Positions 9,877 to 18,098 of a stretch of 64,000 bases of DNA are shown here, one piece after another. Location of the stretch: positions 124,001 to 188,000 of the forward strand of contig NZ_CP072596.1 in the NCBI RefSeq assembly GCF_017815535.1, in the 5' to 3' direction. The translations under genes were made by a program, and so were the position numbers. Within the stretch, counting starts at the first letter, position 1. Every line of letters begins with the position of its first letter. A model generated the notes under the pieces. That model ran no database searches. It saw only the letters and a program-made list of their open reading frames with translations, and was not told the origin of the DNA. This DNA comes from Tessaracoccus sp. MC1865 (lineage in GTDB: Bacteria; Actinomycetota; Actinomycetes; Propionibacteriales; Propionibacteriaceae).

Positions 9877-10599
9877 ATGTTGTCACTGAGCGGGAAGCGT
9901 GCCCTCGTCACCGGCGCCAGCAAGGGCATCGGGTTCGCGACGGCGAAGTTGTTGCGCCACATGGGTGCCGAGGTGACCATCGCCGCGCGCACCGAAGAGG
10001 ACCTGCGGGTGGCTGCTGACCAGATCGGCGCCCGCTGGGTGGTGGCGGACGTCTCCACGATCGACGGGGTGCGCGCCGCGGTCGAGGCCGCCGGGGAGGT
10101 CGACATCCTGGTGGCGAACGCCGGCGGGCCCCCGCCCGGCCTGCCGTCGGAGGTCACCGACGAGGGGTGGCACGCGGGTTTCGAGACCACCTTCATGTCG
10201 ACGGCGCGGCTCGTCGACGCGGTGCTGCCGGGCATGCGCGCCCACGGCTGGGGCAGGGTCATCGCGATCACGTCGCTGACGGTGGGTCGCCCGTCGCTGA
10301 CGCTGCCGGTCAGCAACGCCATGCGGGCGGCGGTGACCAACCATCTGCGCACCCTGGCGCTCGAGGTGGGCGCCGACGGGGTGACCTGCAACACGGTGGC
10401 GCCCGGGTACACGGCCACGGACCGGCTCAAGCGGCTGCACACTGATCCCGAGGCGGCGGACGAGATCCGGCACAAGATCCCGGCGCGTCGCTTCGGCGAG
10501 CCCGAGGAGGTCGCGGCGGCGGTGGCGTTCCTCGCCTCCGAGGAGGCGGCCTACATCACCGGCCAGGAGATCCTGGTCGACGGTGGCTACTCCATCTGA
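9877..10599 (+). CDS. Atypical short-chain dehydrogenase/reductase lacking the Tyr-Lys pair
   Basis: 240 residues with an intact Rossmann start (TGASKGIG, residues 12-19), NAGG at 81-84 and a C-terminal [14 protein letters not shown] typical of FabG-like SDRs. The catalytic Ser133 is present in ITSLTVG, but where YxxxK is expected (13 and 17 residues later) the protein has Ser146 and Arg150 (SNAMR). This S-N-x-x-R version is seen in a recognisable subgroup annotated as 3-oxoacyl reductase-like SDRs, whose chemistry is not established. Residues [14 protein letters not shown] are otherwise well formed, so the change is not a frameshift. Monocistronic appearance. Confidence 0.9.
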   Translation: MLSLSGKRALVTGASKGIGFATAKLLRHMGAEVTIAARTEEDLRVAADQIGARWVVADVSTIDGVRAAVEAAGEVDILVANAGGPPPGLPSEVTDEGWHAGFETTFMSTARLVDAVLPGMRAHGWGRVIAITSLTVGRPSLTLPVSNAMRAAVTNHLRTLALEVGADGVTCNTVAPGYTATDRLKRLHTDPEAADEIRHKIPARRFGEPEEVAAAVAFLASEEAAYITGQEILVDGGYSI

Positions 10600-10632
10600 C
10601 GGGGGGCGGATCGGCGAGTCTAGGCTGAGGGG

Positions 10633-11049
10633 ATGGACGAGCACCTGACAGAGCGCCAGAAGGCAGCGCGCATCCGCGCGGAACTGAACGCGAGCCACGC
10701 CCGCAATGAGGCCGCGCGCGCAAAGGTGCTCATCGACGAGTTCCTCGTCGCTGCCCGCGAGCAGGGTCTGGCGCCCCGCCCGCTGAAGGCCGTCACGCTG
10801 GACGGGCACACCGTCAAGACGGACAAGACAGGCTGGTACCTGCGCACCAACCACTCCGTCGCCATCGACACCGAGGGCAACTACTACTCGCTCACGGTTC
10901 CCGGCGGGTTGATGTCGCGGTTCACGGGCGTGAAGCTGCAGCCGCAACTGGCTCCGCTGGTGATCGGCCGCGGCGGCCGCGACGGTGAGACGGGTGACCT
11001 CAAGGAGTTCCTCGCCTGGGTCCTGAACGGCCACATCCCGCAAGACTGA
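10633..11049 (+). CDS. Conserved hypothetical protein, 138 residues
   Basis: Starts at ATG 10633 after GAGGGG. The N-terminal half is a charged helix (LTERQKAARIRAELNASHARNEAARAK); the C-terminal half looks like a small beta fold (LDGHTVKTDKTGWYLRTNHSVAIDTEGNYY) ending in a helix. No signal peptide, membrane segment or catalytic motif is visible. It follows the SDR by 33 bp on the same strand and precedes the palindromic repeat block. I do not recognise a family. Confidence 0.7.
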   Translation: MDEHLTERQKAARIRAELNASHARNEAARAKVLIDEFLVAAREQGLAPRPLKAVTLDGHTVKTDKTGWYLRTNHSVAIDTEGNYYSLTVPGGLMSRFTGVKLQPQLAPLVIGRGGRDGETGDLKEFLAWVLNGHIPQD

Positions 11050-11076
11050 CCGCCCCGTCGTCGTCGCCCCGCCACC

Positions 11077-11286
11077 TCGCTGGGCAGAGTGAAGTTGTGC
11101 AGCTTGTCCGCTGCACAACTCAACAACGCTTGGGTGGGCGTCGTCTCACTCGCTGGGCAGAGTGAAGTTGTGCACCAAGTCCGCTGCACAACTCAACAAC
11201 GCTTGGGTGGGCGTCGTCTCACTCGCTGGGCAGAGTGAAGTTGTGCAGCTTGTCCGCTGCACAACTCAACAACGCTTGGGTGGGCG
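11077..11286. repeat. Three tandem 73-bp units, each with an inverted repeat
   Basis: Units begin at 11077, 11150 and 11223, each opening TCGCTGGGCAGAGTGAAG; the third is cut after GGGTGGGCG. Units 1 and 3 contain AGTTGTGCAGC-TTGTCC-GCTGCACAACT, an exact 11-bp stem with a 6-base loop. Unit 2 has the arm altered (GTGCACCAAGTCC), leaving a 9-bp stem. Apart from that patch the copies are essentially identical, so the amplification is recent. The block fills the gap between two genes on the + strand (11049 and 11317). It could be a REP-like dispersed element, repeated transcription terminators, or protein-binding sites. Confidence 0.85.
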
Positions 11287-11316
11287 AGGGTCCGGCCAGC
11301 CCGTAAGCTCGACGGC

Positions 11317-11640
11317 GTGACGAAGCGGATCTGGTGGGGCACCTGGCCCGGCGCGCTGGCGCTCGGGCTCCTGTCCCTGCTGCTGGTGCTGCCGGGGGCG
11401 CTCGCCGGGCTGCTGACGCTGCTGATCCCTGACACGGGCGGCGCCGGCGTGGACTTCGCCGTGGAAGAGGCGCCGCTCTGGCACCGCGTCTTCGGGATCA
11501 TCTCCCTCGCCGCAGCCGTGGTGCTGCCGTTCCTGACGGTGCGTTGGGCCCGCCGCACCTGGCTCGGCTACGTCCTGCTCGCGCTGGGCCTGAGCTTCGT
11601 CTTCGGCGCCATCGGGCTGGGCCTTTTCGGCGTGGTCTGA
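11317..11640 (+). CDS. Small integral membrane protein
   Basis: 107 residues with a GTG start at 11317 just after the repeat block. Three hydrophobic segments are visible: residues about 10-37 (GALALGLLSLLLVLPGALAG), 58-75 (IISLAAAVVLPFLTV) and 83-105 (GYVLLALGLSFVFGAIGLGLFGVV). Basic residues WARRTW sit between the last two. No family signature is recognised. It is followed 29 bp later by the rhodanese gene, so it may be the first gene of a three-gene unit ending at 12793. Confidence 0.65.
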   Translation: MTKRIWWGTWPGALALGLLSLLLVLPGALAGLLTLLIPDTGGAGVDFAVEEAPLWHRVFGIISLAAAVVLPFLTVRWARRTWLGYVLLALGLSFVFGAIGLGLFGVV

Positions 11641-11669
11641 CGCAGCCCGGCGTGAGGGACAATGGACGC

Positions 11670-12050
11670 ATGGGTTTGCTGGATTTCCTGGGGAAGCGCT
11701 CCGACGACGGGCTGAGCATCGATGAGACGCTGCTGGCGCTGAGCAGGGGCGCCGTACTCATCGACGTGCGCACCAAGGTCGAATACGAGGCGGGTCACGC
11801 GCCCGGCGCCCGCCCGGTGGACACCGGGGCCCTCCACGACAACCCGGTGGACGCCATCCACGGCGACGACCCGCTCGCGGAGCGCGACGCGGCCATCATC
11901 GTCATGTGCGACACGGGCCTGCGTTCCTCCTTCATGGCCGCACTGCTCCGCGAAAAGGGTCTCCTGGCCGAATCCGTGAGCGGTGGGTTGCGCGCCTGGG
12001 CGAAGGACGGCAACCCCGTGCTGCCCGGTCCGTACCGGGGCCGGCGATGA
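11670..12050 (+). CDS. Rhodanese-like domain protein
   Basis: 126 residues from ATG 11670. A single rhodanese fold covers residues about 14-122: LIDVRTKVEYEAGHAPGA is the conserved first motif (usually DVRxxxEYxxGHIPGA), and the active-site loop is IIVMCDTGLRSS with nucleophile Cys80. The loop length suits a sulfurtransferase. The end (GGLRAWAKDGNPVLPG) matches the usual closing motif. Such proteins carry persulfide sulfur or support redox repair; the acceptor is unknown. The stop overlaps the start of the hydrolase gene (ATGA at 12047), indicating translational coupling. Confidence 0.9.
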   Translation: MGLLDFLGKRSDDGLSIDETLLALSRGAVLIDVRTKVEYEAGHAPGARPVDTGALHDNPVDAIHGDDPLAERDAAIIVMCDTGLRSSFMAALLREKGLLAESVSGGLRAWAKDGNPVLPGPYRGRR

Positions 12051-12793
12051 AGCGGCTGCTGGGGCTCCTGGCCGGCGCGGCCGCGGGCACCCTCGTGTCC
12101 GCCGGCGCGGCGTCGTACCTGATGGGCCGGCGCGAGATCGTCCGCCACGTCAACGACTACCGCATCCACTGGGGGGAGTCCCGCGACGGCGGCGAGGACG
12201 CCCTGCACTACGTGGCGCTCGGCGACTCCGCGGCCCAGGGCGTGGGGGCATCCCATGTGGACCACGGCTATGTGCCGCGGATCGGGCGCAAGCTCGCCGA
12301 GGTGACCGGCCGCGAGGTGTTGATCACCAACCTGTCGGTGAGCGGCGCGACCAGCGCCGACGTCGTGCGCGACCAGCTGCCGCAGTTCCGCGACCTCCCC
12401 TTCACGCCGGATCTGGTGACTCTCGACATCGGCGGCAACGACGTCGTGTTCCCCGGCCATTCGCCCGCGTCCTTCGAGGCGAACATGGACGTGGTCCTCG
12501 CGGCACTGCCGGAAGGTTCCTTCGTCGCTGACGTGCCGTGGTTCATGGTGCCGGTGCTGGGCCGCCAGTCGCAGAAGATGGCCGCCGTCGCGTCGATCCT
12601 CATCGAGCGCCACCAGCACCACCTGGTGCCGCTGCACCGCGCCACCCGCGAGGCGGGCACCTGGCGCTACCACCGCTACACCGCGGGGGACTGGTTCCAC
12701 CCCAACGACCTCGGCTACGAGGGGTGGGCCGACGCCTACTGGGCCGCCATCGAGGCCAGCGGGGTCGTCGAGAGGCTGCTGCCGACGGATTGA
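12047..12793 (+). CDS. SGNH/GDSL-family lipase or esterase, probably membrane-anchored
   Basis: 248 residues from an ATG overlapping the rhodanese stop. An N-terminal hydrophobic segment (residues 3-26) suggests a signal peptide or anchor. The SGNH blocks are in order: GDSAAQGVGA with nucleophile Ser61, a Gly in block II (NLSVSGAT), GGND with Asn131, and DWFHPND with Asp215 and His218. The oxyanion and triad residues are therefore complete. Likely substrates are acyl or acetyl esters in the envelope; none can be named from the sequence. The coupling to a rhodanese gene has no obvious functional logic. Confidence 0.9.
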   Translation: MKRLLGLLAGAAAGTLVSAGAASYLMGRREIVRHVNDYRIHWGESRDGGEDALHYVALGDSAAQGVGASHVDHGYVPRIGRKLAEVTGREVLITNLSVSGATSADVVRDQLPQFRDLPFTPDLVTLDIGGNDVVFPGHSPASFEANMDVVLAALPEGSFVADVPWFMVPVLGRQSQKMAAVASILIERHQHHLVPLHRATREAGTWRYHRYTAGDWFHPNDLGYEGWADAYWAAIEASGVVERLLPTD

Positions 12794-12860
12794 GCGGCCG
12801 TTCCCGCCGCGTCGGGCGGTTTGGGATCGGTAGCCCGCAGCCGGTAGTCTGGCTCCTTGG

Positions 12861-12930
12861 CTGACCCCAGGTCAGTTTTGCCCTCCTGCCGCGGGACAGA
12901 CTCGCGGCCGTTAGTCCGAAGGAGGTGGGG
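12861..12930 (+). promoter_or_regulatory. rpsF operon leader with terminator-like hairpin
   Basis: CTGACC-CCA-GGTCAG followed by TTTTG (12861-12879) resembles a short intrinsic terminator or attenuator. A second stem CCGCG/CGCGG spans 12889-12907. The stretch after it carries a CCG trinucleotide (12918-12920) and the GGAGGTGGGG ribosome site. Many bacteria have a bS6:bS18-binding leader at this spot with an exposed CCG; I cannot fold this one confidently enough to assign it. Confidence 0.35.
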
Positions 12931-12937
12931 CTGAAGC

Positions 12938-13225
12938 ATGCGCAAGTACGAGGTTATGGTGCTCATCGACTCAGATGTCGACGAGCGTCAGGTCCCCGCG
13001 CTGGTCGAGAAGCATCTCGAAGTCATCACCAAGGGTGGTGGCACCGTCGACAACCAGGACATCTGGGGACGTCGTCGGCTCGCATACGACATCAACAAGA
13101 AGTCCGAGGCTATTTACGCCGTCCTGCAGGTGACTGCGGATCCGGCGACCGTTGCTGAGATGGATCGCCTGATGACCATCGACGAGCGGGTTGTGCGCAC
13201 CAAGGTGCTGCGCCGCGAGGACTGA
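12938..13225 (+). CDS. rpsF: 30S ribosomal protein bS6
   Basis: 95 residues from ATG 12938 with a strong GGAGGTGGGG site. It begins MRKYEVMVLIDSD and contains GGGTVDNQDIWGRRRLAYDI, the standard bS6 core that contacts bS18 in the platform of the small subunit, ending VVRTKVLRRED. Length matches actinobacterial bS6. It is the first gene of the conserved rpsF-ssb-rpsR-rplI order; the 143-bp gap before ssb may hold a secondary promoter. Confidence 0.98.
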   Translation: MRKYEVMVLIDSDVDERQVPALVEKHLEVITKGGGTVDNQDIWGRRRLAYDINKKSEAIYAVLQVTADPATVAEMDRLMTIDERVVRTKVLRRED

Positions 13226-13368
13226 GTTTTCCACAGCAAAAAAACTGAGTGGAAAATTGTCGGCGCCACCGGCCAAAGTGGTAGACAGATAGATTTTCAC
13301 TCAGACCTCGACGACAAGGCCCAGGCTGTGTCGTCACCAAGTCCGAACTTATCGGAGGCATCAGAAAC

Positions 13369-13908
13369 ATGGCAGGCGAAACCCAGATCACGGTGATCGG
13401 AAACCTCACCGCAGATCCCGAGCTCCGCTTCACGCCCAACGGCGCAGCGGTGGCCAACTTCAGGATTGCGTCGACACCCCGTGTGCTCGACCGTCAGTCC
13501 AACGAGTGGCGGGACGGCGAGGCGTTGTTCCTCAGCTGCTCCGTGTGGCGCCAGTACGCCGAGAATGTGGCCGAAACCCTTCGCAAGGGTATGCAGGTCA
13601 TCATTCAGGGCCGTCTGAAGTCGCGTACGTATGACGACCGTGAGGGAGTCAAGCGCACCGTCTTCGAGATCGATGTCGACGAGGTCGGACCCACCCTCCG
13701 CTTCTCAACCGCAACCGTCACCCGCTCCGGCAGTGGTGGCGGCGGCGGTGGTGGCCAGTGGCAGGGTAACCAGGGTGGTGGCAACACCGGTGGTGGTCAG
13801 GGTAGCCCGCAGGGCGATCCGTGGGCCAGCTCCGGCAACGCCGGAGGCGGCAACCGCGGCGGGAATGACCCGTGGGCGCAGTCGCAGCCGGAAGAGCCCC
13901 CGTTCTGA
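13369..13908 (+). CDS. ssb: Single-stranded DNA-binding protein
   Basis: 179 residues from ATG 13369 behind TCGGAGG. The N-terminal OB fold covers residues about 3-112 ([54 protein letters not shown]). A Gly/Gln/Asn-rich linker follows (about 122-165). The C-terminal tip is QPEEPPF, an acidic tail ending in Pro-Phe, which recruits replication and repair partners; it is less acidic than the usual DDDIPF. It sits between rpsF and rpsR as in most bacteria, so this is the main replication SSB. Confidence 0.98.
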   Translation: MAGETQITVIGNLTADPELRFTPNGAAVANFRIASTPRVLDRQSNEWRDGEALFLSCSVWRQYAENVAETLRKGMQVIIQGRLKSRTYDDREGVKRTVFEIDVDEVGPTLRFSTATVTRSGSGGGGGGGQWQGNQGGGNTGGGQGSPQGDPWASSGNAGGGNRGGNDPWAQSQPEEPPF

Positions 13909-13991
13909 TCCATCGCTTATCTAGCTCCCATGGGCTAGCTGGCACATTCCGTCGCAAGACGGGCTTTCAGTAATAGAAGGAGAGCACCACA

Positions 13992-14231
13992 ATGGCCGGT
14001 CCACAGCGCAAGTCTGTGAACAAGAAGAAGATCATGCCGGTGAAGACGACCCGCGTCGCCAACATCGACTACAAGGACATCAACACGCTCAAGAAGTTCA
14101 TCTCTGAGCGTGGCAAGATCCGTGCCCGTCGCGTCACTGGCCTTTCGGTCCAGGACCAGCGCAAGATCGCCATCGCCGTGAAGAACGCGCGCGAAGTCGC
14201 TCTGCTGCCGTACGCGTCGACCGCCCGCTGA
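13992..14231 (+). CDS. rpsR: 30S ribosomal protein bS18
   Basis: 79 residues from ATG 13992, with AGAAGGAGAG upstream. The sequence [18 protein letters not shown] leads into [29 protein letters not shown], diagnostic for bS18, the bS6 partner. The usual zinc-type cysteines are absent, so this is the zinc-independent form. It is 84 bp after ssb and 20 bp before rplI. Confidence 0.97.
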   Translation: MAGPQRKSVNKKKIMPVKTTRVANIDYKDINTLKKFISERGKIRARRVTGLSVQDQRKIAIAVKNAREVALLPYASTAR

Positions 14232-14251
14232 TCGGAAGGGATGAAGACACC

Positions 14252-14701
14252 ATGATGAAGCTCATTCTGACCAGCACCGTTGACAAGCTCGGCATCGCCG
14301 GCGACGTCGTCGAGGTCAAGGACGGCTACGGCCGTAACTTCCTCCTGCCCCAGGGCAGGGCCATCCGCTGGACCCGCGGAACCGAGAAGCAGATCGACGG
14401 CATCAAGCGGGCGCGCGACGCCCGTGAGGTGCGCGGCGTCGAGCACGCTCAGCAACTGCGCACGCAGCTCGAGGGCCTCAAGGTCACCGTCGCTGCCCGC
14501 GCTTCGGAGGCGGGCCACCTGTTCGGCTCCGTCACCGCTGCTGACCTGGTTCAGGCAGTCAAGAAGGCCGGTGGCCCCACGGTCGACAAGCGCACCGCTT
14601 CGTTCCCGAAGCCGGTGAAGTCTGTCGGCAGCCACACCGCAGCCATCAAGCTGCACCAGGCCGTCACCGCGTACGTCCCGTTCGAGGTCGTCGCCCAGTG
14701 A
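14252..14701 (+). CDS. rplI: 50S ribosomal protein bL9
   Basis: 149 residues from ATG 14252; a second ATG immediately follows and either may be used (GGAAGGGATG upstream). The N-terminal RNA-binding domain shows KLILTSTVDKLGIAGDVVEV and YGRNFLLPQGRAI. A long connecting helix spans about residues 45-75, and the C-terminal domain includes AGHLFGSVTAADLV and VKSVGSHTAAIKLH. It is the last gene of the operon, followed by a strong terminator. Confidence 0.98.
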   Translation: MMKLILTSTVDKLGIAGDVVEVKDGYGRNFLLPQGRAIRWTRGTEKQIDGIKRARDAREVRGVEHAQQLRTQLEGLKVTVAARASEAGHLFGSVTAADLVQAVKKAGGPTVDKRTASFPKPVKSVGSHTAAIKLHQAVTAYVPFEVVAQ

Positions 14702-14719
14702 TCGTCTGATCGCAACCTG

Positions 14720-14756
14720 CAAGAGCCCCGGCTTCGGCCGGGGCTCTTGTCATTTC
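14720..14756 (+). terminator. Intrinsic terminator of the rpsF operon, also facing the deaminase gene
   Basis: A 13-bp stem CAAGAGCCCCGGC/GCCGGGGCTCTTG closed by a UUCG tetraloop (14733-14736), followed by TCATTTCT. The stem is fully symmetric, so it can also stop the convergent adenosine deaminase transcript. Confidence 0.92.
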
Positions 14757-14765
14757 TCGGGGGAG

Positions 14766-15812
14766 TCAATCGACGGGTGACTGGAGCCAGTCGTCGATCT
14801 CCGCCAGCCAGCGGCGCTTGTCGTCGGCCGGGGCGAAGCTGGCGTTGACCGACGAGCGCGCCAGCCTGGCCAGGGCCGCGTCGTCGAGTCCGTGGACCTC
14901 GCGCGCTGTGACGTACTGGTCCGTGAGCCTGGACAGGAACAGCAGCGGGTCGTCGGCACCGAGAGCGATATCGGCCCCGGCGTCGAGGAGTGTGCGGAGG
15001 GGCACCTCGTCCGGCTCGCGGTAGACGCCCAGCTGCACGTTCGACGCCGGACACACTTCGAAGGTGATGCCCCGGTCGACCATCCGGCTCAGCAGATCGG
15101 GGTTCTCGACGGCGCGGACACCGTGCCCGATGCGGGCGGGCTGCAGGTGCTCGACGACCTCCTCAAGGTGGTCTGCTCCGCGCAGCTCGCCGCCGTGCGG
15201 CACCCCCGGTAGGCCGGCGCGCCGGGCGATCCGGAACGCGCCCTCCCACTCGTGGGTACGGCCCTCGCGCTCGTTGTTGTTGAGCCCGAACGCGCACACC
15301 TCCCCGGCGCCCTGGCCGGCGTGCCGCGCGGCGATCCGCGCGAGGGTGCGGGCGTCCAGCGGGTGCCGGATGCGGGAGGCGGCCACCACCACCCCGATCT
15401 GCACGCCGGAGCTGGCGGAGGCGAGCCGAGCCTCGTCGCACACGATCTCCAGCGCCTCCTGCAGCCCTCCGACGGAGGAGGCGTACGACGTGGGGTCCAC
15501 CTGCAACTCCAGCCGGCGCGAGCCCTCGGCGGCGTCCTCAGCTGCGGCGTTGCGGACCACCGCGCGGAGCGCCTCCTCGCCCCGGACGGCGGCGCGGGCC
15601 ACGTCGTAGAGGTGTTGGAAGCGGTTCCAGCCCCGCCTGTCGTAGGGCACGTCCAGGGCTACGCCGTCGATGAGGGTGGGAGGCAGGTCCATGTCGCGGG
15701 CCTCCGCCAACTGCCGGAGGGCGGGCACACTCAGGGACCCGGTGAAGTGGAGATGCAGATGTGCCTTGGGCAGCGCGGCCAGATCCCGCGTCGGTTTCGG
15801 CTCCTGCAACAT
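14766..15812 (-). CDS. add: Adenosine deaminase-family protein
   Basis: 348 residues from ATG 15812; a longer frame reaches 15854, and neither start has a good ribosome site, so the start is uncertain. It hydrolyses adenosine or a related aminopurine to the inosine-type product with a zinc ion. Visible: KAHLHLHFTGS (zinc HxH), GLPGVPHGGEL (catalytic Glu and His), GHGVRAVENPDL, and ALGADDPLLF, where classical enzymes have LNTDDP. That last change leaves both Asp in place but may alter specificity, so a related aminohydrolase is possible. It is convergent with rplI and divergent from the small gene at 15878. Confidence 0.88.
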   Translation of the reverse strand: MLQEPKPTRDLAALPKAHLHLHFTGSLSVPALRQLAEARDMDLPPTLIDGVALDVPYDRRGWNRFQHLYDVARAAVRGEEALRAVVRNAAAEDAAEGSRRLELQVDPTSYASSVGGLQEALEIVCDEARLASASSGVQIGVVVAASRIRHPLDARTLARIAARHAGQGAGEVCAFGLNNNEREGRTHEWEGAFRIARRAGLPGVPHGGELRGADHLEEVVEHLQPARIGHGVRAVENPDLLSRMVDRGITFEVCPASNVQLGVYREPDEVPLRTLLDAGADIALGADDPLLFLSRLTDQYVTAREVHGLDDAALARLARSSVNASFAPADDKRRWLAEIDDWLQSPVD

Positions 15813-15877
15813 GTGCCGATGGTAGTGAATCAATCTCGTGGGGCAAAGACGCATCTCCGCCTGTAGCCTTGACGCTC

Positions 15878-16102
15878 ATGAGCGCCCGATTCCTCACCAC
15901 ATGGCCGTGCCAGGACGCCTGCGGCACGATCAAGACCGACGAGCTGGTTGAAGGCGCGCCGGTCTACCGCTGCCCGGGGTGCGACACCACGTGGATCGAA
16001 CTCAACGAGCGGACCGAGGTCGCCGGCCAGCAGACCAATAGACACGCCACTGACCGCCCCCGGGACGGGCAGCTTATGACCGGGTCTGGGTCGAACCCCT
16101 GA
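15878..16102 (+). CDS. Small CxxxC/CxxC zinc-ribbon-like protein
   Basis: 74 residues from ATG 15878. Two cysteine pairs (CQDAC near residue 11 and CPGC near residue 33) with 19 residues between them suggest a rubredoxin-knuckle-like zinc site, followed by TTWIELNE. The C-terminal third is polar and probably disordered. It overlaps the convergent LacI gene by 29 bp and could be a short real gene or a fortuitous frame; the regular cysteines favour the former. Function unknown. Confidence 0.5.
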   Translation: MSARFLTTWPCQDACGTIKTDELVEGAPVYRCPGCDTTWIELNERTEVAGQQTNRHATDRPRDGQLMTGSGSNP

Positions 16103-17084
16103 CCTGGATCATCGGCGCGGCAACTACTACCTCCCGTGGCTCTTCACCGCCGAGGAGGTCGAGCAGCAGAGTGGTGGCTTCCGCGCCCAGACCGGCAGGA
16201 TCGTAGGCCAGCGAAGTGATCGGTGGGGAGGCCACCCGGCACAACGTGGAGTCCTCGAAGGACACGATGGCCACGTCGTCCGGGATCCGCACACCCATGG
16301 CAGTGATCGCGCCAAGGCCGCCCAGCATCAGACCCTCGTTGTCATAGATGATGGCCGTGGGCGGATTGTCGGCCATGAGTAACTGCTGTGTGATGGCCTG
16401 GCCGGCGTTGATGCTGCCCGGATTGGTCTCGATCCGCGGGGTCTCGATGCCCAGTTCCCGGCACGACTCGGCAAAGGCAGCGGACCGTCTGAGGGTGTGG
16501 ATCAGGTTCGGGGGAGCCGGGACGTGCGTGATGCGCCGGTGCCCCTGAACTGCGAGGTGGTCCACGATGAAGCGCATGGCCGCAGCGTCGTCGACACGGA
16601 CGTTGGGCAGTTCGTTGCCAGGCAGCGAGCCGATCAACACTGCCGGCATCGTCAGTTCTTCCAGGATGGCGGGCCGGGGGTCGTCCACCACGGGGTCTGT
16701 GAGGATCACCCCGTCGACACGGCGCTCGAAGTGCCAACGGCGGTAGGTTTCGAGTTCCTCTCCCGGGGAAACGATGAACTGGAGCACCAACGCCAACGCG
16801 TGCGCGGTCAGGACTTCCTCGATCCCGGCGATGAGGTGCATCAGGAACCGCTCGCCCGTGGACTCACCAGTGGGTCGTGGCAGCACCATGCCAACTGCCT
16901 GCGCTCGCCCCGCGGACAGCGCCGCGGCGGCGACGCTCCGGTGCCAGCCGATCTCCTGGGCGACCTGCAGCACGCGGGCCCGCGTCGACTCGGAGACGCC
17001 CGGGCGGTTGTTCAGCGCAAACGAGACCGCGGTGGGCGAGACGCCCGCGATGCGGGAGATGTCCTTGATGGTCGGGCGGGGCAT
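16074..17084 (-). CDS. LacI-family transcriptional regulator
   Basis: 336 residues from ATG 17084 (AAGGATGAAGG upstream); the open frame to 17219 is not needed. The N-terminal helix-turn-helix is TIKDISRIAGVSPTAVSFAL (about residues 5-24) with the hinge RSVAAAALSAGRAQ. The periplasmic-binding-like effector domain contains VGMVLPRP, DGVILTDPVVDD, GHRRITHVPAPP, TAIIYDNEGL and VAIVSFEDSTLC, ending MIQVRGSTQTRS. It should sense a sugar or nucleoside. It is divergent from the membrane protein at 17210 and convergent with the cysteine-rich gene; no dedicated catabolic operon adjoins it, so its target is unclear. Confidence 0.92.
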   Translation of the reverse strand: MPRPTIKDISRIAGVSPTAVSFALNNRPGVSESTRARVLQVAQEIGWHRSVAAAALSAGRAQAVGMVLPRPTGESTGERFLMHLIAGIEEVLTAHALALVLQFIVSPGEELETYRRWHFERRVDGVILTDPVVDDPRPAILEELTMPAVLIGSLPGNELPNVRVDDAAAMRFIVDHLAVQGHRRITHVPAPPNLIHTLRRSAAFAESCRELGIETPRIETNPGSINAGQAITQQLLMADNPPTAIIYDNEGLMLGGLGAITAMGVRIPDDVAIVSFEDSTLCRVASPPITSLAYDPAGLGAEATTLLLDLLGGEEPREVVVAAPMIQVRGSTQTRS

Positions 17085-17209
17085 GCCTTCATCCTTCCAT
17101 CGTTCACCCCCCGGAATGCGCACGGGCCGGTGGGAACGAAGAGACACGCAGCCGGAACGCGCATTATCCACCCCCCCGGTACGGTGAGGGTGACGAAGGG
17201 GGCTCGCCT

Positions 17210-18079
17210 GTGAGCGCAACCACTGGAAACCAGGACCCGGTCCAGCAGGACGGCGCCGATGCCACCGCGCCGTGGCGCTCGCTGGTCATCGGTGCCGCAG
17301 CGTTGCTGCTGGCGCTCCTGCCGCACCTTGCCATGGCGGTGAGGGAGGCCTTCCGTGGCGCCTCTGCGGGCGGGCAGTTCCGGCTGGCCCTGAATCTGTT
17401 CAGCTACTACAACTCGGTCTCGGCCGTCGTCATGGCCGCTGCCTTCACCGCGCTCGGCCTGAGGATCTGGCGCGCCAAGCGAGGGCCGGTTGCGGCCGGC
17501 CCGGCGGCGTTCGTCGCGACGGTGGGCATGGCCCTGCTCGTGGTGGTCAGCTTCGTCGACCTCTCCGGGAACGCCCTCAGCCCCAGCCCGCCAGCCATGC
17601 TGGTGATGACCATGGCCGTCGTCGCCGCCTACTCCGGCTACGCGGTGCTGGCCTACTGGCTGCTCATGCGAGGCCCCATCGCCTTCACCGTCGGATTGGG
17701 TCTGCTCTACCTCCCGACGGTCTACTGGCTCACGGGGCTGATGTCCGCGGTGGTGGGCCAGACTGGCTCAGCGGCCATCGTCTACGTGCCCTATGTGGTG
17801 GCCGCCGGCCTCGGCCTCGCGCTCGGCCGCCTCGGATGGGACACGCCACGCCGGATCCTCGCCTGGCTCGCGGTGCTACTCATCGTCACCGTGGGCGTGG
17901 CCGGTCACGTCGCCCTCGACGCGGCGCTCACCATGGGGGGCTTCGAGCAGACGTGGGCGACGTTCTGGATCGTGCTGCAGGGCTCGCTCATTTCCGCGGG
18001 GATCGCCTTGATCGTGGGCGTCCTCGTGCGTCTCATCGACACCCGGCGCGGAGCCAAGTCCGCAGCTTCCGCCGCCTGA
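17210..18079 (+). CDS. Multi-pass membrane protein of unknown function
   Basis: 289 residues with a GTG start. A polar N-terminus of about 22 residues is followed by about seven hydrophobic segments (for example SLVIGAAALLLALLPHLAM, FVATVGMALLVVVSFVDL, AMLVMTMAVVAAYSGYAVLA, IVYVPYVVAAGLGLALGRL, WLAVLLIVTVGVAGHVALDA and the last near residue 265). No transporter or enzyme signature is recognised. It is divergent from the LacI gene across 125 bp and ends at a strong bidirectional terminator. Confidence 0.75.
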   Translation: MSATTGNQDPVQQDGADATAPWRSLVIGAAALLLALLPHLAMAVREAFRGASAGGQFRLALNLFSYYNSVSAVVMAAAFTALGLRIWRAKRGPVAAGPAAFVATVGMALLVVVSFVDLSGNALSPSPPAMLVMTMAVVAAYSGYAVLAYWLLMRGPIAFTVGLGLLYLPTVYWLTGLMSAVVGQTGSAAIVYVPYVVAAGLGLALGRLGWDTPRRILAWLAVLLIVTVGVAGHVALDAALTMGGFEQTWATFWIVLQGSLISAGIALIVGVLVRLIDTRRGAKSAASAA

Positions 18080-18098
18080 CGGCCACCGTCGACAGATT

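Noticed and set aside
11077-11286. CRISPR-like repeat pattern
   Set aside because: The units are directly adjacent and almost identical along the full 73 bp; there are no unique spacers and no cas genes.
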